A stretch of DNA of 64,000 nucleotides from Asterella californica (taxonomy: Eukaryota > Streptophyta > Marchantiopsida > Marchantiales > Aytoniaceae), in NCBI GenBank assembly GCA_036924285.1, contig JAYKYS010000012.1:13950001-14014000 (forward strand), given 5' to 3'. The notes below the pieces were generated by a model. That model saw nothing but the letters and a program-made list of their open reading frames with translations. It did no database searches and was not told where the DNA came from. Shown in pieces: positions 34,723 through 46,165 of the stretch. Both the position numbers and the translations under genes were made by a program. Numbering within the stretch: position 1 is the stretch's first letter; each line of letters starts with the position of its first letter.

Positions 34723-34996
34723 TGAATATGCATAGCACTGGCCGTTCTGACCAAGGAGGGGAAACGGACGAACGCGGAAGGCGGGGTTTAAATTCGCGTC
34801 GACGGTAGGACGCGGGGGGTTGTCGAGAGCAGAAACGGAAAGCCGCGAAAGGTGGGGTTGAAATTTATGTCGTGGCTAGGGCAATGGGGGTTACGTTCGC
34901 GGGGCCAGGCTGTGGATATGCAGTATCGTGCTGCCGAGATGGCGGATTTTCTAGTCTTCTTCTCGCGTATTGGTTTTTGTCGGTGCCGCGTTGTTC

Positions 34997-35320
34997 GTGC
35001 TTTTGGAGCTTCTGCTGTACTGTTTCGCTCTCCGTTCTTTCGTGCTTGGTGGTTTTGGAGGTTGCTCTTGCTATGGCGGTCTTCGGCTATCGTTGCGACG
35101 GACACCTGAAGACACTGGCGGTATCGCGTGCGGTCAGATGTGCTTTTGGAGCTTCTGTTGTATTTCGCTCTCGTTTGTTGCGCACTTCCTCGTTTTGGAG
35201 GTTGTGTTGTTTTCCTCTCCGTTCTTTCGTGCTTGCTTGTTTTGGAGGTTGGTGTTGTTATGGCGGCTATCGGAGCGACGGACACCTGAAGACAGTGGAG
35301 ATATCGCGTGCTTGGTTTCT
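34997..35320 (+). repeat. Imperfect tandem duplication
   Basis: GTGCTTTTGGAGCTTCTG occurs at 34997 and 35140. GCGACGGACACCTGAAGAC occurs at about 35094 and 35274, each time followed by a GATATCGCGTGC-type end. The unit is roughly 145-180 bp with indels. It lies 5' of the Rep relic, and several overlapping open frames here are a result of the repeat. Confidence 0.75.
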
Positions 35321-35462
35321 TGTGTCGGTTCTTTCATTTATTGCTGTCAGGTAGCAGTGGCGGTATGGCACGGTTTTGACTGACAGTTTCTTGCTTTCGT
35401 CCTATTCCTTCTTCGGTTCTGTCAGATAACGTTTTCTGCCTTATCCTCTATTTCTGTTCGTC

Positions 35463-36299
35463 GTTGCTGCGCTTGACAACTGCCGTCCTCTGAGTCCGCT
35501 TCGGCCACTGCTGCCGACGATCGCTGATGAGCCATCTCGGTTTACTTCTGCTGACATTGCTCGGGCGGAGTCATTGTCCATGCTTCTGCTACTTTTAGGT
35601 ACGTTCGCTTCTCTACACATTGTACTCCTTTCCACACCGCTTCTGCTCGATGATGAATTTATTACTCCGGCCATGTTTTCAGACGATGACCTATTGCTGC
35701 TGGCTGCCTCCTTTGAGGGTGAACATACTTCTAGGATAGAAAACACTTCAGCCAACTCCTTGTTAGAGGTTCTACTGATTCCTGATACCGCTCCAAAGTT
35801 TCTTTTCCTTTCTACTAAGCTTTCGATGATCGCTTTCGATGAGCGTAGGTTGCAGCTCACACGTTCTTACTCTTACCTGGACCTAGCGTATTCTACTACT
35901 CTTGTACAGTTCCTGCTCAAGTTCGACTATGTCTTCATAGGGAAAACATGTTATCCGTGTCTCATCCACGTTGTGCCTCTGGCGAGTTTAGCTGCCCCCT
36001 ACCGTTTTTTTTCTTTTTCAGAGGACGGCATTTCTCTGTATTTACAAGACAAGCACTTTCATATGTTCAGCTACCCTGCGTTTTTTGTCCGGGAAGGTGG
36101 TTGGAAACGTTCCACTGTGCATGGTATTTACAGGCTTTTTGGTTTACCATGCATCTGTAGCCAGCTACAGCCGTGGAGGTACCGGTTTGTTTGCCGGCAC
36201 CATACGAGTTTGGATCGAGACTATGTTTCTCCGGAAAGCAGCGAGGGCGAGGACACCGACCCTGGAGTTGTCAGTGACAGTGTGTCGGACGGGAACTGA
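35463..36299 (+). pseudogene. Unidentified open frame upstream of the Rep relic
   Basis: An open frame of about 280 codons ends at TGA 36297-36299. The first plausible ATG is at 35580 (MLLLLLGTFA). It begins with Pro/Leu-rich sequence, has an acidic patch (LLDDEF..AMFSDDDLLL) and ends in an acidic Ser-rich tail (PESSEGEDTDPGVVSDSVSD). I recognise no domain. It is followed within about 60 bases, in other frames, by the HUH/Rep pieces, so it may be the N-terminal part of the same broken protein or a separate element gene. Confidence 0.35.
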
Positions 36300-36329
36300 C
36301 CTTGAGCTCTCTTTGTTTCCACTCCTCTC

Positions 36330-37149
36330 TACTTTCTTGCAGAAGCAGTGCGTCTCGGGAATGTTTTCCATTGAGAGGGGGTAGTCTCCTGCACCTGTAT
36401 TTCCAGGACGTTATTTGTATCCATGCTAAATCTTATGTCGAGGTCAAGAAGAAACTACTACAGGCTGTTGGGTGGGAACAGCAGCGTCCAATTGGTGCAG
36501 AGATATGCGTGAAGCAACTCTCCAACAAAAGATTGCACACATTTGCGGGCATGATTGGCTACTGTTTGAAGGACGAGAAATTGCAGCATCATCACGCTGT
36601 GATGAAAATTATAACTGAGAGCATGGTCGCGGATGGTAGGGAGTTGTTTGTGTTGCTAAGAACCGCTGATACAAAAAATCGTGTCGAGTTGAATTACATG
36701 AATATTTTGCCTAGGGCGCTTCAGTTTAACAGGTATAAAAGCTCCCACCCGCTCTCCAGTACATTATCTCAGTGCTTGCGACCAATGTTGGTTTCTGGGA
36801 AGTACTCATCTTCGCCTAGGTGGGTCATGCAGACTGGTATCCAAAAAAGACGGTCAGACTCACTCTGGAACTCGTTTATTAGGCCTGAGCAGGTAACCCC
36901 GGAAGACGTGAACAATATATTCTTTCACCTTGACAATCGATGATGTCCCACTGCAGTCGCAGGTACTTCGAGCAGGAGGTACAGCATGAGGACGCGCCAG
37001 TCACGAGTAGGCAAGAGAGCGGGCAGGGGAGCATTAGGAGGCAGGCGACTCAGAGCAAACAGCGTTTCAACATCCAGACCAACATCTCCCAGAGTTCATA
37101 TCTCTGGCGGATGTGCTCGTCAGATGCTGCCAGACTGCTCCCATCCTAG
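36330..37149 (+). pseudogene. Replitron-like HUH/Rep endonuclease, frameshifted
   Basis: Rep-class HUH endonucleases nick single-stranded DNA with a Tyr and use a His-hydrophobic-His motif to hold the metal. Here a first piece reads KQCVSGMFSIERG (to about 36381). A frameshift in a G run follows, then a frame open to 36943. In that frame the HUH position reads LLHLYFQDV (H-L-Y at 36392; the second His is lost). The catalytic motif of YxxK type is clear in HTFAGMIGYCLKD (Tyr codon 36560-36562), 54 residues later. Further blocks, AVGW, NILPRALQFNRYK, MLVSGKY and EDVNNIFF, match my memory of plant and algal Replitron-type HUH proteins. After the stop at 36943 a third frame (36940-37149, RRYFEQE) may continue it. 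At least one frameshift and a missing metal ligand make it inactive. Confidence 0.6.
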
Positions 37150-37381
37150 TCGAGTAGTGCTTGTACAGTTCGCAGTTTTATTTATAGTCTCGAGACTTTG
37201 TCCGGGCTTTTGTAATCGCCACTGTGGACTCTTATCTGCGAGTTTCTTATGTAATTGTTAGGGTCTGTTATACCCTTGAAGGACAGTTTTTTTCTGTTTG
37301 GACGGTTATGTCCATGCTTATGCAATCGGTACTATGGCTTCTTACTTAAGGGACCGATGTCAAACTCTCTGCTGTGGAGAG

Positions 37382-37387
37382 AATAAA
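37382..37387 (+). promoter_or_regulatory. Poly(A)-signal-like AATAAA
   Basis: AATAAA lies about 235 bases after the last Rep-like frame and 275 bases before the 3' palindrome. It could end the element transcript; this is inferred from position alone. Confidence 0.35.
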
Positions 37388-37625
37388 GCTGCACTGCAGC
37401 TGTGATGTTTACGAAAAGGTATTGGCAATAAACGTATTACTAAACATATTGTTTACCGTCCGTAGTGTAGAAGAAAATGTGTTTACCGGACCACTGTGTG
37501 GAATATGAGTATGACAAGACGGCCGAGGAGAAGTCACCACTGGCCCATCCGGAAAATAATCGTCGCATGCAAAAAATAAACATTCACAAAACTGCCTCCA
37601 ACTCTCCTTGGGTGAATATGCATTC

Positions 37626-37697
37626 CTTTCAACGAACCTCATGTACACGTCTTTCAACGAACCTCATGTACACTTCAGTGTACATGAGGTGAATATC
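37626..37697 (+). repeat. Terminal palindrome R3 with 25-base tandem duplication
   Basis: CTTTCAACGAACCTCATGTA occurs twice, 25 bases apart (37626 and 37651). The second copy runs into the perfect 28-base palindrome 37662-37689 (half-stem CCTCATGTACACTT), then GAGGTGAATAT. It is shared with R2 and, for the palindrome, with R1. Confidence 0.85.
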
Positions 37698-38639
37698 CTC
37701 CTTAATGTGCTTCACTCCCTTCTGTGTGCAGCTGCAGACCGCAGACTTAAGGTATTTTGGTGGAATGCTTCTGGAGTTTAGGAATTAGCAGAAGATGAAA
37801 ATCGGACAGTGATGTCGGGCAGTGATCACTCATGTGTGTTAACTCGGCATTAAAAGTACTTAGAGGAGAACTAACAAAGAGATAATTAGCAGATTCGCCT
37901 TTCTTTAAAAGATGGGTAGGTCAAAGACTTTAATTGATGACTGAATCCTTCTTTTGTAATAACTTAAGTTGAACTTGAAAGAATTTATGTTGGATTGGGG
38001 TTTCTCTCCATTTTATTCATAGACTTTTTCCACTTTTTATTGATAAAATTATGAACGCAGTGCAGAGAAACCCATTGCTGCACAACTATAAAAAATGGAA
38101 AATATTTTGGTCGTTATACTTTTAGTATTAATTCTACAATTTAATTTTTAATTAATTTTATAAAAATAAATATTCAAATTAGACTTCCCTATGTTTAGAA
38201 AGATTTTAACATGAATATAACCAGTTCCTATATCAAGGAAAAATTAACTGAAAAAGATATAATTCTTTTTATACTGGATACATACCTTGATTTTATCCAC
38301 AATAAAAGTCGATGAATTATCTCGTTTCACAAAGAAACAATTATGAATGCTCCTCAGTCGTCCATGCTTATAGTCTTCTCCATAATGTGCATACCAAGGA
38401 GAGTTGGGATGCATATTATGGTTAAACCACGGACAGTTACATCCGTGAGCTCATGGATCTAAATGCTCACTCTACAAACAAACACAAGCGAGGCTTGGCG
38501 GATAAACTCATGTAGAGATAAGTAACTAGAGAGATCAAACTTCAAACCAAGAGGGGTTCATTTTCTTTCATTGCAGTCGAGGGAAGATCTTTTATCAGGT
38601 ACGCGACAAATAGTTCTCTTCAGAGGTTTATAAAATAAA

Positions 38640-38860
38640 ATGATAAATATTATTATCTTTCCCTTGGGGTCTTCGCGGACCATGGGACTGTCCATGTGAA
38701 TCCATCACGTCCAGACTCGGACCAGAAGCTTCATTAATAATTTGCAAGCGCATGTAGCTCCAACCGTACCCGTAAAAGATTGAACTCACGATATTTCTCT
38801 TAGAGGACCGTAGGTTAAACCACTTGGGACACCGATCTTATGTAGAGGATAATGCACTTT
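38640..38860 (-). mobile_element. tRNA-derived SINE, copy 3
   Basis: Reading the minus strand: GTGTCCCAAGTGGTTTAACC (A-box side, about 38812-38832), GTGAGTTCAATCTT (B-box, about 38777-38790), then the shared SINE body TCTGGTCCGAGTCTG, CATGGACAGTCCCATGG and CCCAAGGG, ending in AT-rich sequence near 38640. The body matches SINE copies 1, 2 and the fragment at 31262; the head differs somewhat. Confidence 0.65.
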
Positions 38861-41800
38861 TAAAAATACATTACGTCTTTTGAAGGTCACAGCATAGGCG
38901 GGGACATGAGACAGACATAATGGACGACTAAGAGTGCATTAGACAACGGGTTGTAAGCCTTGTTAAACATTTGCATGTTTAGTAACTCAGAATTTGATTT
39001 CTGTAACGTTCAGTTTTTCAGTATCTACTAATATCATGAGATTACATCACGATTTCGTAGAAATATTATTACATTCAAATTAAATAGTGTTATACAGGTT
39101 TTGTCTTCACGATTATTACTATAAGCAAGAGAGCCAATTCAAACCTGATAGTGCTTTCAGTAGCACAGTCAAACCTTGTTACATGCACATTTTTCATGGG
39201 GATGATCATTTCTTTGTAGATGTCGCTAATTATGATGAATATCACATAATCTATAAGCATATTATTTTCATGAAAAATAAAAAGACGCTAGTATAATGAA
39301 ACAATATTTTACTTTGAAATAACAAAAACCTTTTTTCTCTTAGTACACTTCCATTTCTCCTTATTTTTTCTTTATTTTTTCTTCCTGAAACACACCAACT
39401 TTACGGTAAGATCACAAATAACATCATCCATCGAGGAGGACTTCTTTCCGCGAAAAAACAAAAAATCTAAAAAGTTGTTGAAACTAGTAAAACTTATAGT
39501 TCTATATAACAATACACACGTTTGTTAATATTCTAACTCTGTTTACATAGTCATATTTCTATTTTATAATGATTATATAATATATAATCACAGTTTAATA
39601 TTTTCATTTAATAATATAATTATACATCAATCACGAAGCGTTATAGTCACACATATAAGGTCACCACGTGCATGATTATAACGCGGTTTGACCAACCTAA
39701 CTCTCACTGGAGGACCGCTACGTGGCATGTTGTCAGTTGTAGGAATGTTAGTGATATATGTCCGTGCAGTCCAGTCTACCGGACTGCCTGTCTCCCGCCT
39801 GCTGAGGAGCTGGGGACCGTAGATAGAGAAAATAAGTGTCCATCAGCCCATCCTTCGGCTACGGTCGTCTGTGAACTTCAGTCCAGGTCACAAGTCCAGA
39901 GGTTTGCAGTTCGATCTGGACCAGTCCAGATTCCCGCCGGTCACTTCTTGACCGGCGTGAACGTGGACGTAGTTTATGGTTCTTGGTGTGGAAAATTCTT
40001 GCGTGGTCGACTGTGGCATTAGTCACAGTAGACGGCAGCAGCCGCCGCCTCGTGCACAGAACAAAATGAAAGGCTTGTTCTCTTGCCCGTTCATTGACTG
40101 CCGGCCTCCGGCTCTGGAGCAGTGCTCGGGAAGTTTCTGATGAAAATCGGGACATTTCTGGCGGAGGAAAAGAAATAGAAAATTCTACAATTTATCAAAA
40201 GTTGTATATAAAACATTAAAATTATCATATAAGTTTCCCGCAAATTTGACTCAAGACAGGAAATTCTAAAAAGAGACAGTGAGACACAACAGTCTGGACT
40301 CTGGCGATGCCGATCTGAGAAAGGTTGAAGAAAGGGTTACAGACGTGTAAAGCTAAAGAGGACAAGTGCATATAATAAGAAAAGAAAAGGAAAATAAAAG
40401 GAAGAAAAGAGAAAAAGACTCTCATGTAAAGAGGTCGAATATGAATGGCAAAAGCACCATGTACAACAACAAGTCACGCCACAGTCTGTGCGAGCCGCCA
40501 CAACGTGCCATTGTACAAATCATGTGCATAAGAATATCAAATTTTCCATGACAGATTTCCTGTCAGTCAATCTCATCAGTATGAGAATTATATCATTTTC
40601 TGATTAGGATGAGTGGGAGAGTCCTCTCACTCATCGTTATATATCGTTATATAGTTGTATCTTTTCTATCGAGCATCTATTTGCAGTTCCAATCATATAA
40701 CCATTTCAGACATAAAATTTCCATGTATCAGATGTACGTAGAATTTACATAAGAAAAGTTGTGCAAAAGCACACGAACATCACACACTGCTCAACCAACT
40801 TGACAAATTATCTGTAACAAGTACATACGGTCAGATATGTGAATGAGAGGTGATTCCACATACATTAGTTGAGATTGATACTCAAAGAATGAAAATACAG
40901 TTATAGGAAATACAGTTTACTGAATAAACGTACATATGAGAACATTTGGTTGCTTGTGGGCGCAACGGAACATCATATGAAAGCAACAATAAACTTCTTT
41001 ACTTTTGTCGTTTCGTTAGTCTTCCACAGCTAAGAGTTGTGACCACTCTTCTCTATAATATATAAGACAAGTTTAAATAACATGGAGAGAACATGTATAG
41101 ATCATACAAGAGTATATGAAGAATGTAGAATAGCAATCAGTATATTTTGCTCCATTGTCTACCTTGAGCTATCATGTGGAAGGATCAGTCGTCTCTCGCA
41201 TGTTGAAGATGTAGCCAACTTTCACTTCGATGGTGTTTTTGCTGAAGAATTCCTCATCTGTAATAAATTTGTTGAGAGAATGAAATTGCGCAAAATTCAT
41301 TTTAGACACTATACTTTCTAGGTCTGTCTGAATCGTTGTACTAGTGGAGTCGTACTCCAAACATTCAATGAACTCGAATGTCTGTAAAAGTGCACCCAAT
41401 CCTTCTATTTCTAAGTCTTTGAAAATTTTGTCTATAATCTTAGACATATAACTTTTCAAGAGCTATCTGAATAGATTCTAGAAGAGAACTGAACTCCAAT
41501 CTCAAAATGTTCCCTATCTTTTGACATTTTACACTGAAGAAAATATCATAGATGTATTGTGAAAAACACATGAATACCTGACACTATCATGTTTCAGTAT
41601 CAGCATCACATTATACATGACGAAAGTGCAAGAACACGTTGCTAGTGTTTGCAGAATCCATGCGCGTGGTCAAAACCTCTCCACTTGTTTCCATTTGACA
41701 GCCTAGAAGAGTTTTATATGCTTGGTACTTTACGGGTTTAATTTCATGAAATCTTTCAGAATATCCGTCATTTCCAAACATACGTCATCTGCTGTTGGAT

Positions 41801-41990
41801 TTTTTTTCCAAGATGTATGCTAAAGTAGCATACGTGAACGATCGATTGACCACAAGTTTGATCAAGAAAAGCAACAGACAGAAACACAACACCTAGTAGT
41901 TTGCAACAATGCAAATGTCAATCCGTTGTGTTGGATATGATGTTTGATGTTATTGCATGTTATCATAGACCAAGAGTCTCTACAGATCGA
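38861..41990. other. Gene-free DNA
   Basis: No gene is recognised. 39672-40022 has a more GC-rich open frame without motifs and contains a tight 9-base hairpin at 39935-39957 (CGCCGGTCA, CTTCT, TGACCGGCG). The 95-codon minus frame at 41172-41459 is unassigned; it could be part of the Copia interior but shows no Copia motif. Confidence 0.45.
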
Positions 41991-42892
41991 GTGAATCGAC
42001 GAGATGTCATGTGATTGGTGGCACTCAAGTCCATCACCCAGTCAATCTGTGATTTGAAAGTCGCATAGCTCTGATGTGTTGTAATCAGCAACTGTTCAGA
42101 GTAGACTTACTCAGTTGTTGCATAGCCTTGTTGGTTATCATTTTATTGGTTACTGTAGTACTGTTGTTGATTGTTCTGTCGCTTGTAGCACTGACTCACA
42201 TTGTGACCTTGCTTCTTGCAGTAGTTGTAGGAACTAGGTGCACATCTCCGATTGTTGGAAGAACCAACATGTTGCTGGTTCTACTGATTCTGGTTCTGAT
42301 TCTGCTGTTGTTGTCCTCGACCTCGTCCACATCCAACATTTTTTCCACGACCCCTAACTCCATATCGTCCAGAACTTGCAAAATAGAAAAATTCTTGCTG
42401 ACTCGTCGAAGTTTGACTCTGCATCATGCGCACTTCCTCTCTTAGCATCACAAGAACTAACTCATCAAATCTTGAAAGGGTTTCTCTAGTCTAAATCGAA
42501 GTGATGAATTGCTTGTACTCAGCAGACAGTCCTTACTATGTGACCTTGATCAAGACAGTAGGATCAATCTCGACTTTGACAGAAGACAATTGATTTATGA
42601 GCTCTTTGAGGTGGTTCATATATGTCCTTTATACCATCGATATTTTCTTCATAGTGTTGAACTATTTCAACAATTGCAACTTCCGTGCCTTTGTTGTTGA
42701 TTGAAACAGACGTGCGAGTGCATCCTAAGCTTTCTTGGGTGCATCATAGTCTTGGATATGACTGATCTTTGATGTTGAAATTGTAAGCATGATGTAGTGA
42801 ATCGCTTGGTATGATCGTTTCTTCCACTCTTTGAATTTCATGTCGGAAATGGATACGTTATGCACTTTCTCCTCCTCATTGATAAGATCTTG

Positions 42893-43090
42893 TCACTGCA
42901 AGAAAGTCATCATCTTGAACTTCCACACTTGGTAGTTATTCTTGTCAAGATTCTCTCCAATGATCAAAGATATAGACTCTGTCATAGTTGCAATTGAGAA
43001 ATTGCAATATTCAGTACGTGAAAAACCTCTCAGAACCTCTATGAAACTCGTCCACTCACACCTCGTGATCAAGAGTTGGTCACAAATCAC
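42893..43090 (-). pseudogene. Copia gag N-terminus
   Basis: The reading frame includes MTESISLIIGENLDKNNYQV, WKFKMM and a stop after TFLQ. This is the typical LDGSNYxxWKxxM start of a Copia gag, with an N-terminal Met in the expected place. The residues before that Met in the same frame are leader sequence. Confidence 0.8.
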
Positions 43091-43610
43091 AAGTCACAAA
43101 AAAATAACTCTGTGCACTCCTCCTACAACGAGAATGAAGTGAAAACTATCCACGAACTGTAAATGTATAAAATAGAATGAAAATTTTGAAAGAACAAACC
43201 AAGATAAGCCAAAACTAGACCAAATGAGATAAAAAAGGAACGCACAATACTTCAAAATTTATATTTTTTTTCAAAGTGGTCACTCATCCTAATTGGACCA
43301 ATATTTGTTTTGGACCTAAGTCTTAAAATTTCCATTTGATCAAAAATGATTCGTTCGGGAAAGCTCCAAAATCACCTGAAACTTGACTGAGTACAAAATT
43401 CACACTTTCGAAATAGATTTCAGCGAGAAAACATCGTCTAGGTCTCCGAAATTGCATTCATAGTTTTTGGTGGTGAAAACATAGTGTTGTTTCATCCGAA
43501 CGCATCAGCAAGATAGTGCTCGACATCAAGCACAACTCTAGCTGCTCTACTTGTACTTCTTCGTGCACAAACTCCATCTTGCTCATAAGCAAGAGACACA
43601 CGCCCTCTAT

Positions 43611-43623
43611 TGCTCTGATATCA
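43611..43623 (-). promoter_or_regulatory. Copia primer-binding site
   Basis: The minus strand reads TGATATCAGAGCA immediately after the LTR. It matches 11 of 12 bases of the initiator-Met tRNA complement TGGTATCAGAGC used by Copia elements. Confidence 0.85.
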
Positions 43624-43792
43624 TGTAGAAAGATCGATACTTCTAAGAAGACACTCCAAGAAGAAAGAGCAAAGTAGAAAAGGAAGTAAATTGGAATGAT
43701 ATGAGAGGTTTCACCTTTCTATGTATATATAGTGGGGTGAGTACAAGAGAAACCTTAATGGTGGTTTAGCCCTCTAACTAACTGTACGTAAC
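43624..43792 (-). repeat. Copia 5' LTR, proximal part (split by Gypsy)
   Basis: On the plus strand it starts TGTAGAAAG (the LTR 3' end, CTTTCTACA on minus). It contains a TATA-like run near 43722-43731. The rest of the LTR is displaced to 48079-48140 by the nested Gypsy. The rejoined LTR would be about 231 bp with TG...CA ends. Confidence 0.75.
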
Positions 43793-44281
43793 TATAATAA
43801 ATAGAGTTCTACTTATTGATCAAAGATGAAAATTAGTTTGGTAAAACTCTTTGGTATAATAGTCAGTTAAGTCTAAATCATCTTGATAACAGATGTAGCA
43901 AAAGAGTACTTCTAGTAATAGACGAGAGCGTCGAAAGATCACCGGAACTTTTTAGAGGAATTTTGAAGATCGAAATGATGTTTTTTGATCCAACAATTGA
44001 CCATAATGGATAGGATCTAAGGCATGCTTTAAATGGTATGTTCGTACTCTTTGAGAGCATTTCAACGAGCCCTTAGTTGTCTCATTCTGAGACACCTAGA
44101 TTGTGTTTTGAGATTTTGAATCTAAGGCAACATGTAAACCGCGTTAATGATCCATGTACTCATTTTGGGTAATAAACATGGGCTGCACTTTATCTTCTAT
44201 TCCTTCTCTCACTGTATAAAGTATGAGAATGCATCTCCAATGACATTTGAGTTTGAGTTCACTCTTGAGCCTCGTCTTACA
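43793..44281 (+). repeat. 5' LTR of the decayed Gypsy
   Basis: About 489 bp. Shared blocks with the 3' LTR include GAGTACTTCTA, GACATGCTTTAAATG-type, TTTGTCTCATTCTGAGAC-type and CACTCTTGAGCCTCGTCTTA. The leading TG has become TA. Confidence 0.85.
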
Positions 44282-44524
44282 ACTGCCATCTCTCTCAACA
44301 ACACCGATCTCTCTCATGCATTGTACCACATAAAAGCTTTTCATTCAAGTATCTACATGCAAACACTCTCTCTATGTGATTAGTTATTTGCGTACTAAAG
44401 AGTCACAAGTACGATTCATCTGAGAAATCCAATTCCTGACTATTCCTATAAGTCATAACCTTGTAGGTTCAATGTTACAAGTTTTCTTCATCCGTAGTAC
44501 TAATCGATCATGATGAGAGTACTA

Positions 44525-45541
44525 ATTGATCTTGGTGCAACAGAGAATTTTTTGTCTCGATCGACTACCATGAAGTTAGAAATGGAATTAGAAAATGATG
44601 AGAGTGAAGAAGTAAACTACCTAATGATTGAGTCTTTATCTCAAAATATAAAATTTACTTTAGGTGAATATCAAGAAGAGATTGAGTGACGGTTAATCAA
44701 ATTAACTTGTTATGTTGTCATATTGGGTATGTCATGGATGGAGTAGTACAATCCTGAAGTAGATTAGAGAAGAAAAGTGTTAAAAATGCAACATTGGAAA
44801 ATATTCGAAGATAGAGTGAGATCTCGAAGATAAAACTTGTCTTTGTATGTCATAGGTATGAGTGCTATACGCAATATGGATGTCTATTTTTTGCGTTTAA
44901 TAAGAGAGGTCATGAGTGCAAAACTCGACAGAGGAGCACACCTCCTTGTAAAGCTCCATACAAACTACACTACATAAATTGAAAGAATGCAATGCACAAA
45001 TTGAGAAGATGTTGCAGAAAGAGTTGACACAGCTCAGTATGTTATCATATGAAGCTCTAGTCCTTTTCGTGAAGAAAAAGGATAATAGTCTATAAATGTG
45101 CATCAATTATCGAGCACTCAACCAACAGAATGTGAAGAATAAATACCCATTATCTCAGATGGATGACTTGTTTGACTAAATCAAAAGAGCAAAGTACTTC
45201 ACCAGATTGTCGATGAAGATGTGGAGAAAATTGTCTTTCGAACAAGGTATGACCACTTGGAATATTTAGTGATGTCGTTCGGTCTCACAAATGTATCTAC
45301 CACCTTCATGGATATGATGAATGACATATTTTGTCCTTATTTAGATAGATCACATGTGGTGTTTCTTGATGACATTCTAGTCTATAGCAAAACTATGAAA
45401 GAACATAGGCAATATTTGAGAGAGATCCTCCAAGTACTCTACAACAATAAATTGTACACAAAAATTTCAAAGTGTGAATTTGACATGACAGAGATAGATT
45501 ATTTGAGACACACAGTGAGTGCAGAAGACATAAAGTCATGA
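44525..45541 (+). pseudogene. Protease and RT pieces of the decayed Gypsy
   Basis: Protease remnant: VLIDLGATENFLS at about 44520-44560, with D-S/T-G changed to D-L-G. RT: after several broken frames, 45221-45541 reads YLVMSFGLTNVSTTFMDMMN, then the catalytic FLDDILVYSK, then KISKCEFDMTEIDYL. Many stops are present. Order and motifs are Gypsy-like. Confidence 0.85.
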
Positions 45542-45605
45542 TAGATTAAATAGCATCATTCAATAATGGAAAGTTCTAGAAGATCATACTCAACTTAAGA
45601 GCTTC

Positions 45606-46165
45606 TTGGGATTGACAAGATTCTATCATAGATTTGTTAAGAATTTTGTCAAGACTGTACAACCACTAATCATTTTGTTAGACAAAGAAAAGAAATGGAT
45701 GTGGGGAGCAGCACAAGAAATATGTTTTCAAGCACTATTACATGCTATGATTCTCAAGTGGTATGATCTGCAGAGACCTATGAAGTTGACAATGGATGCA
45801 TCAATCACGACAGTGGAGGCTGTGTTGCAGCAAGAATGAGTGGATGATTGACATCCAATTGCACATTTTTCATGAAAGTTGCTATCAGCAAAACAAAACT
45901 ATCATACTATCGAAAGAGAAGAGTTGATCATTATCCTCGCCACGAAGCATTAGAAGCACTATTTAAGAGAGAAGGCTTGTGATCGAGACAGACCACAAAC
46001 CTTTAATGTATTTGAAGACGCAAAAAGATCTCTCAAAGAGATAAAATCCATTGCGCTAAATAGAGGCATTGGACCATCACATATGCTGAGGACAAATAGT
46101 TGATGCATTAACTCGCATGCATGGCTTGCATAACATGATCTCTTATCATTGATATATAAGTGACA
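45606..46165 (+). pseudogene. RNase H region of the decayed Gypsy
   Basis: GLTRFYHRFVKNF is the conserved RT-connection motif. LTMDASITTVEAVLQQE carries the first RNase H Asp. The run ends with VDALTRMH near 46105-46130, the usual end of RNase H before integrase. Confidence 0.8.

Larger units (their letters stand above)
34723..37697 (+). mobile_element. Candidate Replitron-like (HUH endonuclease) transposon, decayed
   Basis: A 3 kb segment carries a broken HUH/Rep gene and lies between two direct copies of a roughly 40-base sequence: AACGAACCTCATGTACACTT, then a palindromic second half, then GAGGTGAATAT. The copies are at about 34691-34730 (palindrome 34695-34722) and 37658-37697 (palindrome 37662-37689). 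A partial third copy at 37626-37648 makes a local tandem. GGTGAATATGCAT also occurs on both sides (34721 and 37612). A poly(A)-like AATAAA is at 37382. The internal composition is more GC-rich than the flanks. The boundaries are inferred from the stem-loops; no target-site duplication was established. Confidence 0.5.
41990..43623 (-). mobile_element. Copia element interior: gag and protease start, decayed
   Basis: Below the 5' LTR and PBS the minus strand encodes a Copia gag. The start (about 43000-42900) reads IGENLDKNNYQVWKFKMMTF, the conserved N-terminal gag motif. A Gln/Asn-rich tract precedes a zinc knuckle near 42210-42250 (YNYCKKQGHNVSQCYKR), whose first Cys is replaced by Tyr. The protease active site region follows at about 42010-42050, WVMDLSATNHMT, where D-S-G-A has become D-L-S-A. 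Several stops break the frame. Integrase, RT and RNase H are not seen, so most of pol is deleted or unrecognisable. Confidence 0.85.

Noticed and set aside
34788..35285. Basic Ser/Thr-rich minus-strand frame opposite the tandem duplication
   Set aside because: The composition is dictated by the repeat, with no homology recognised.
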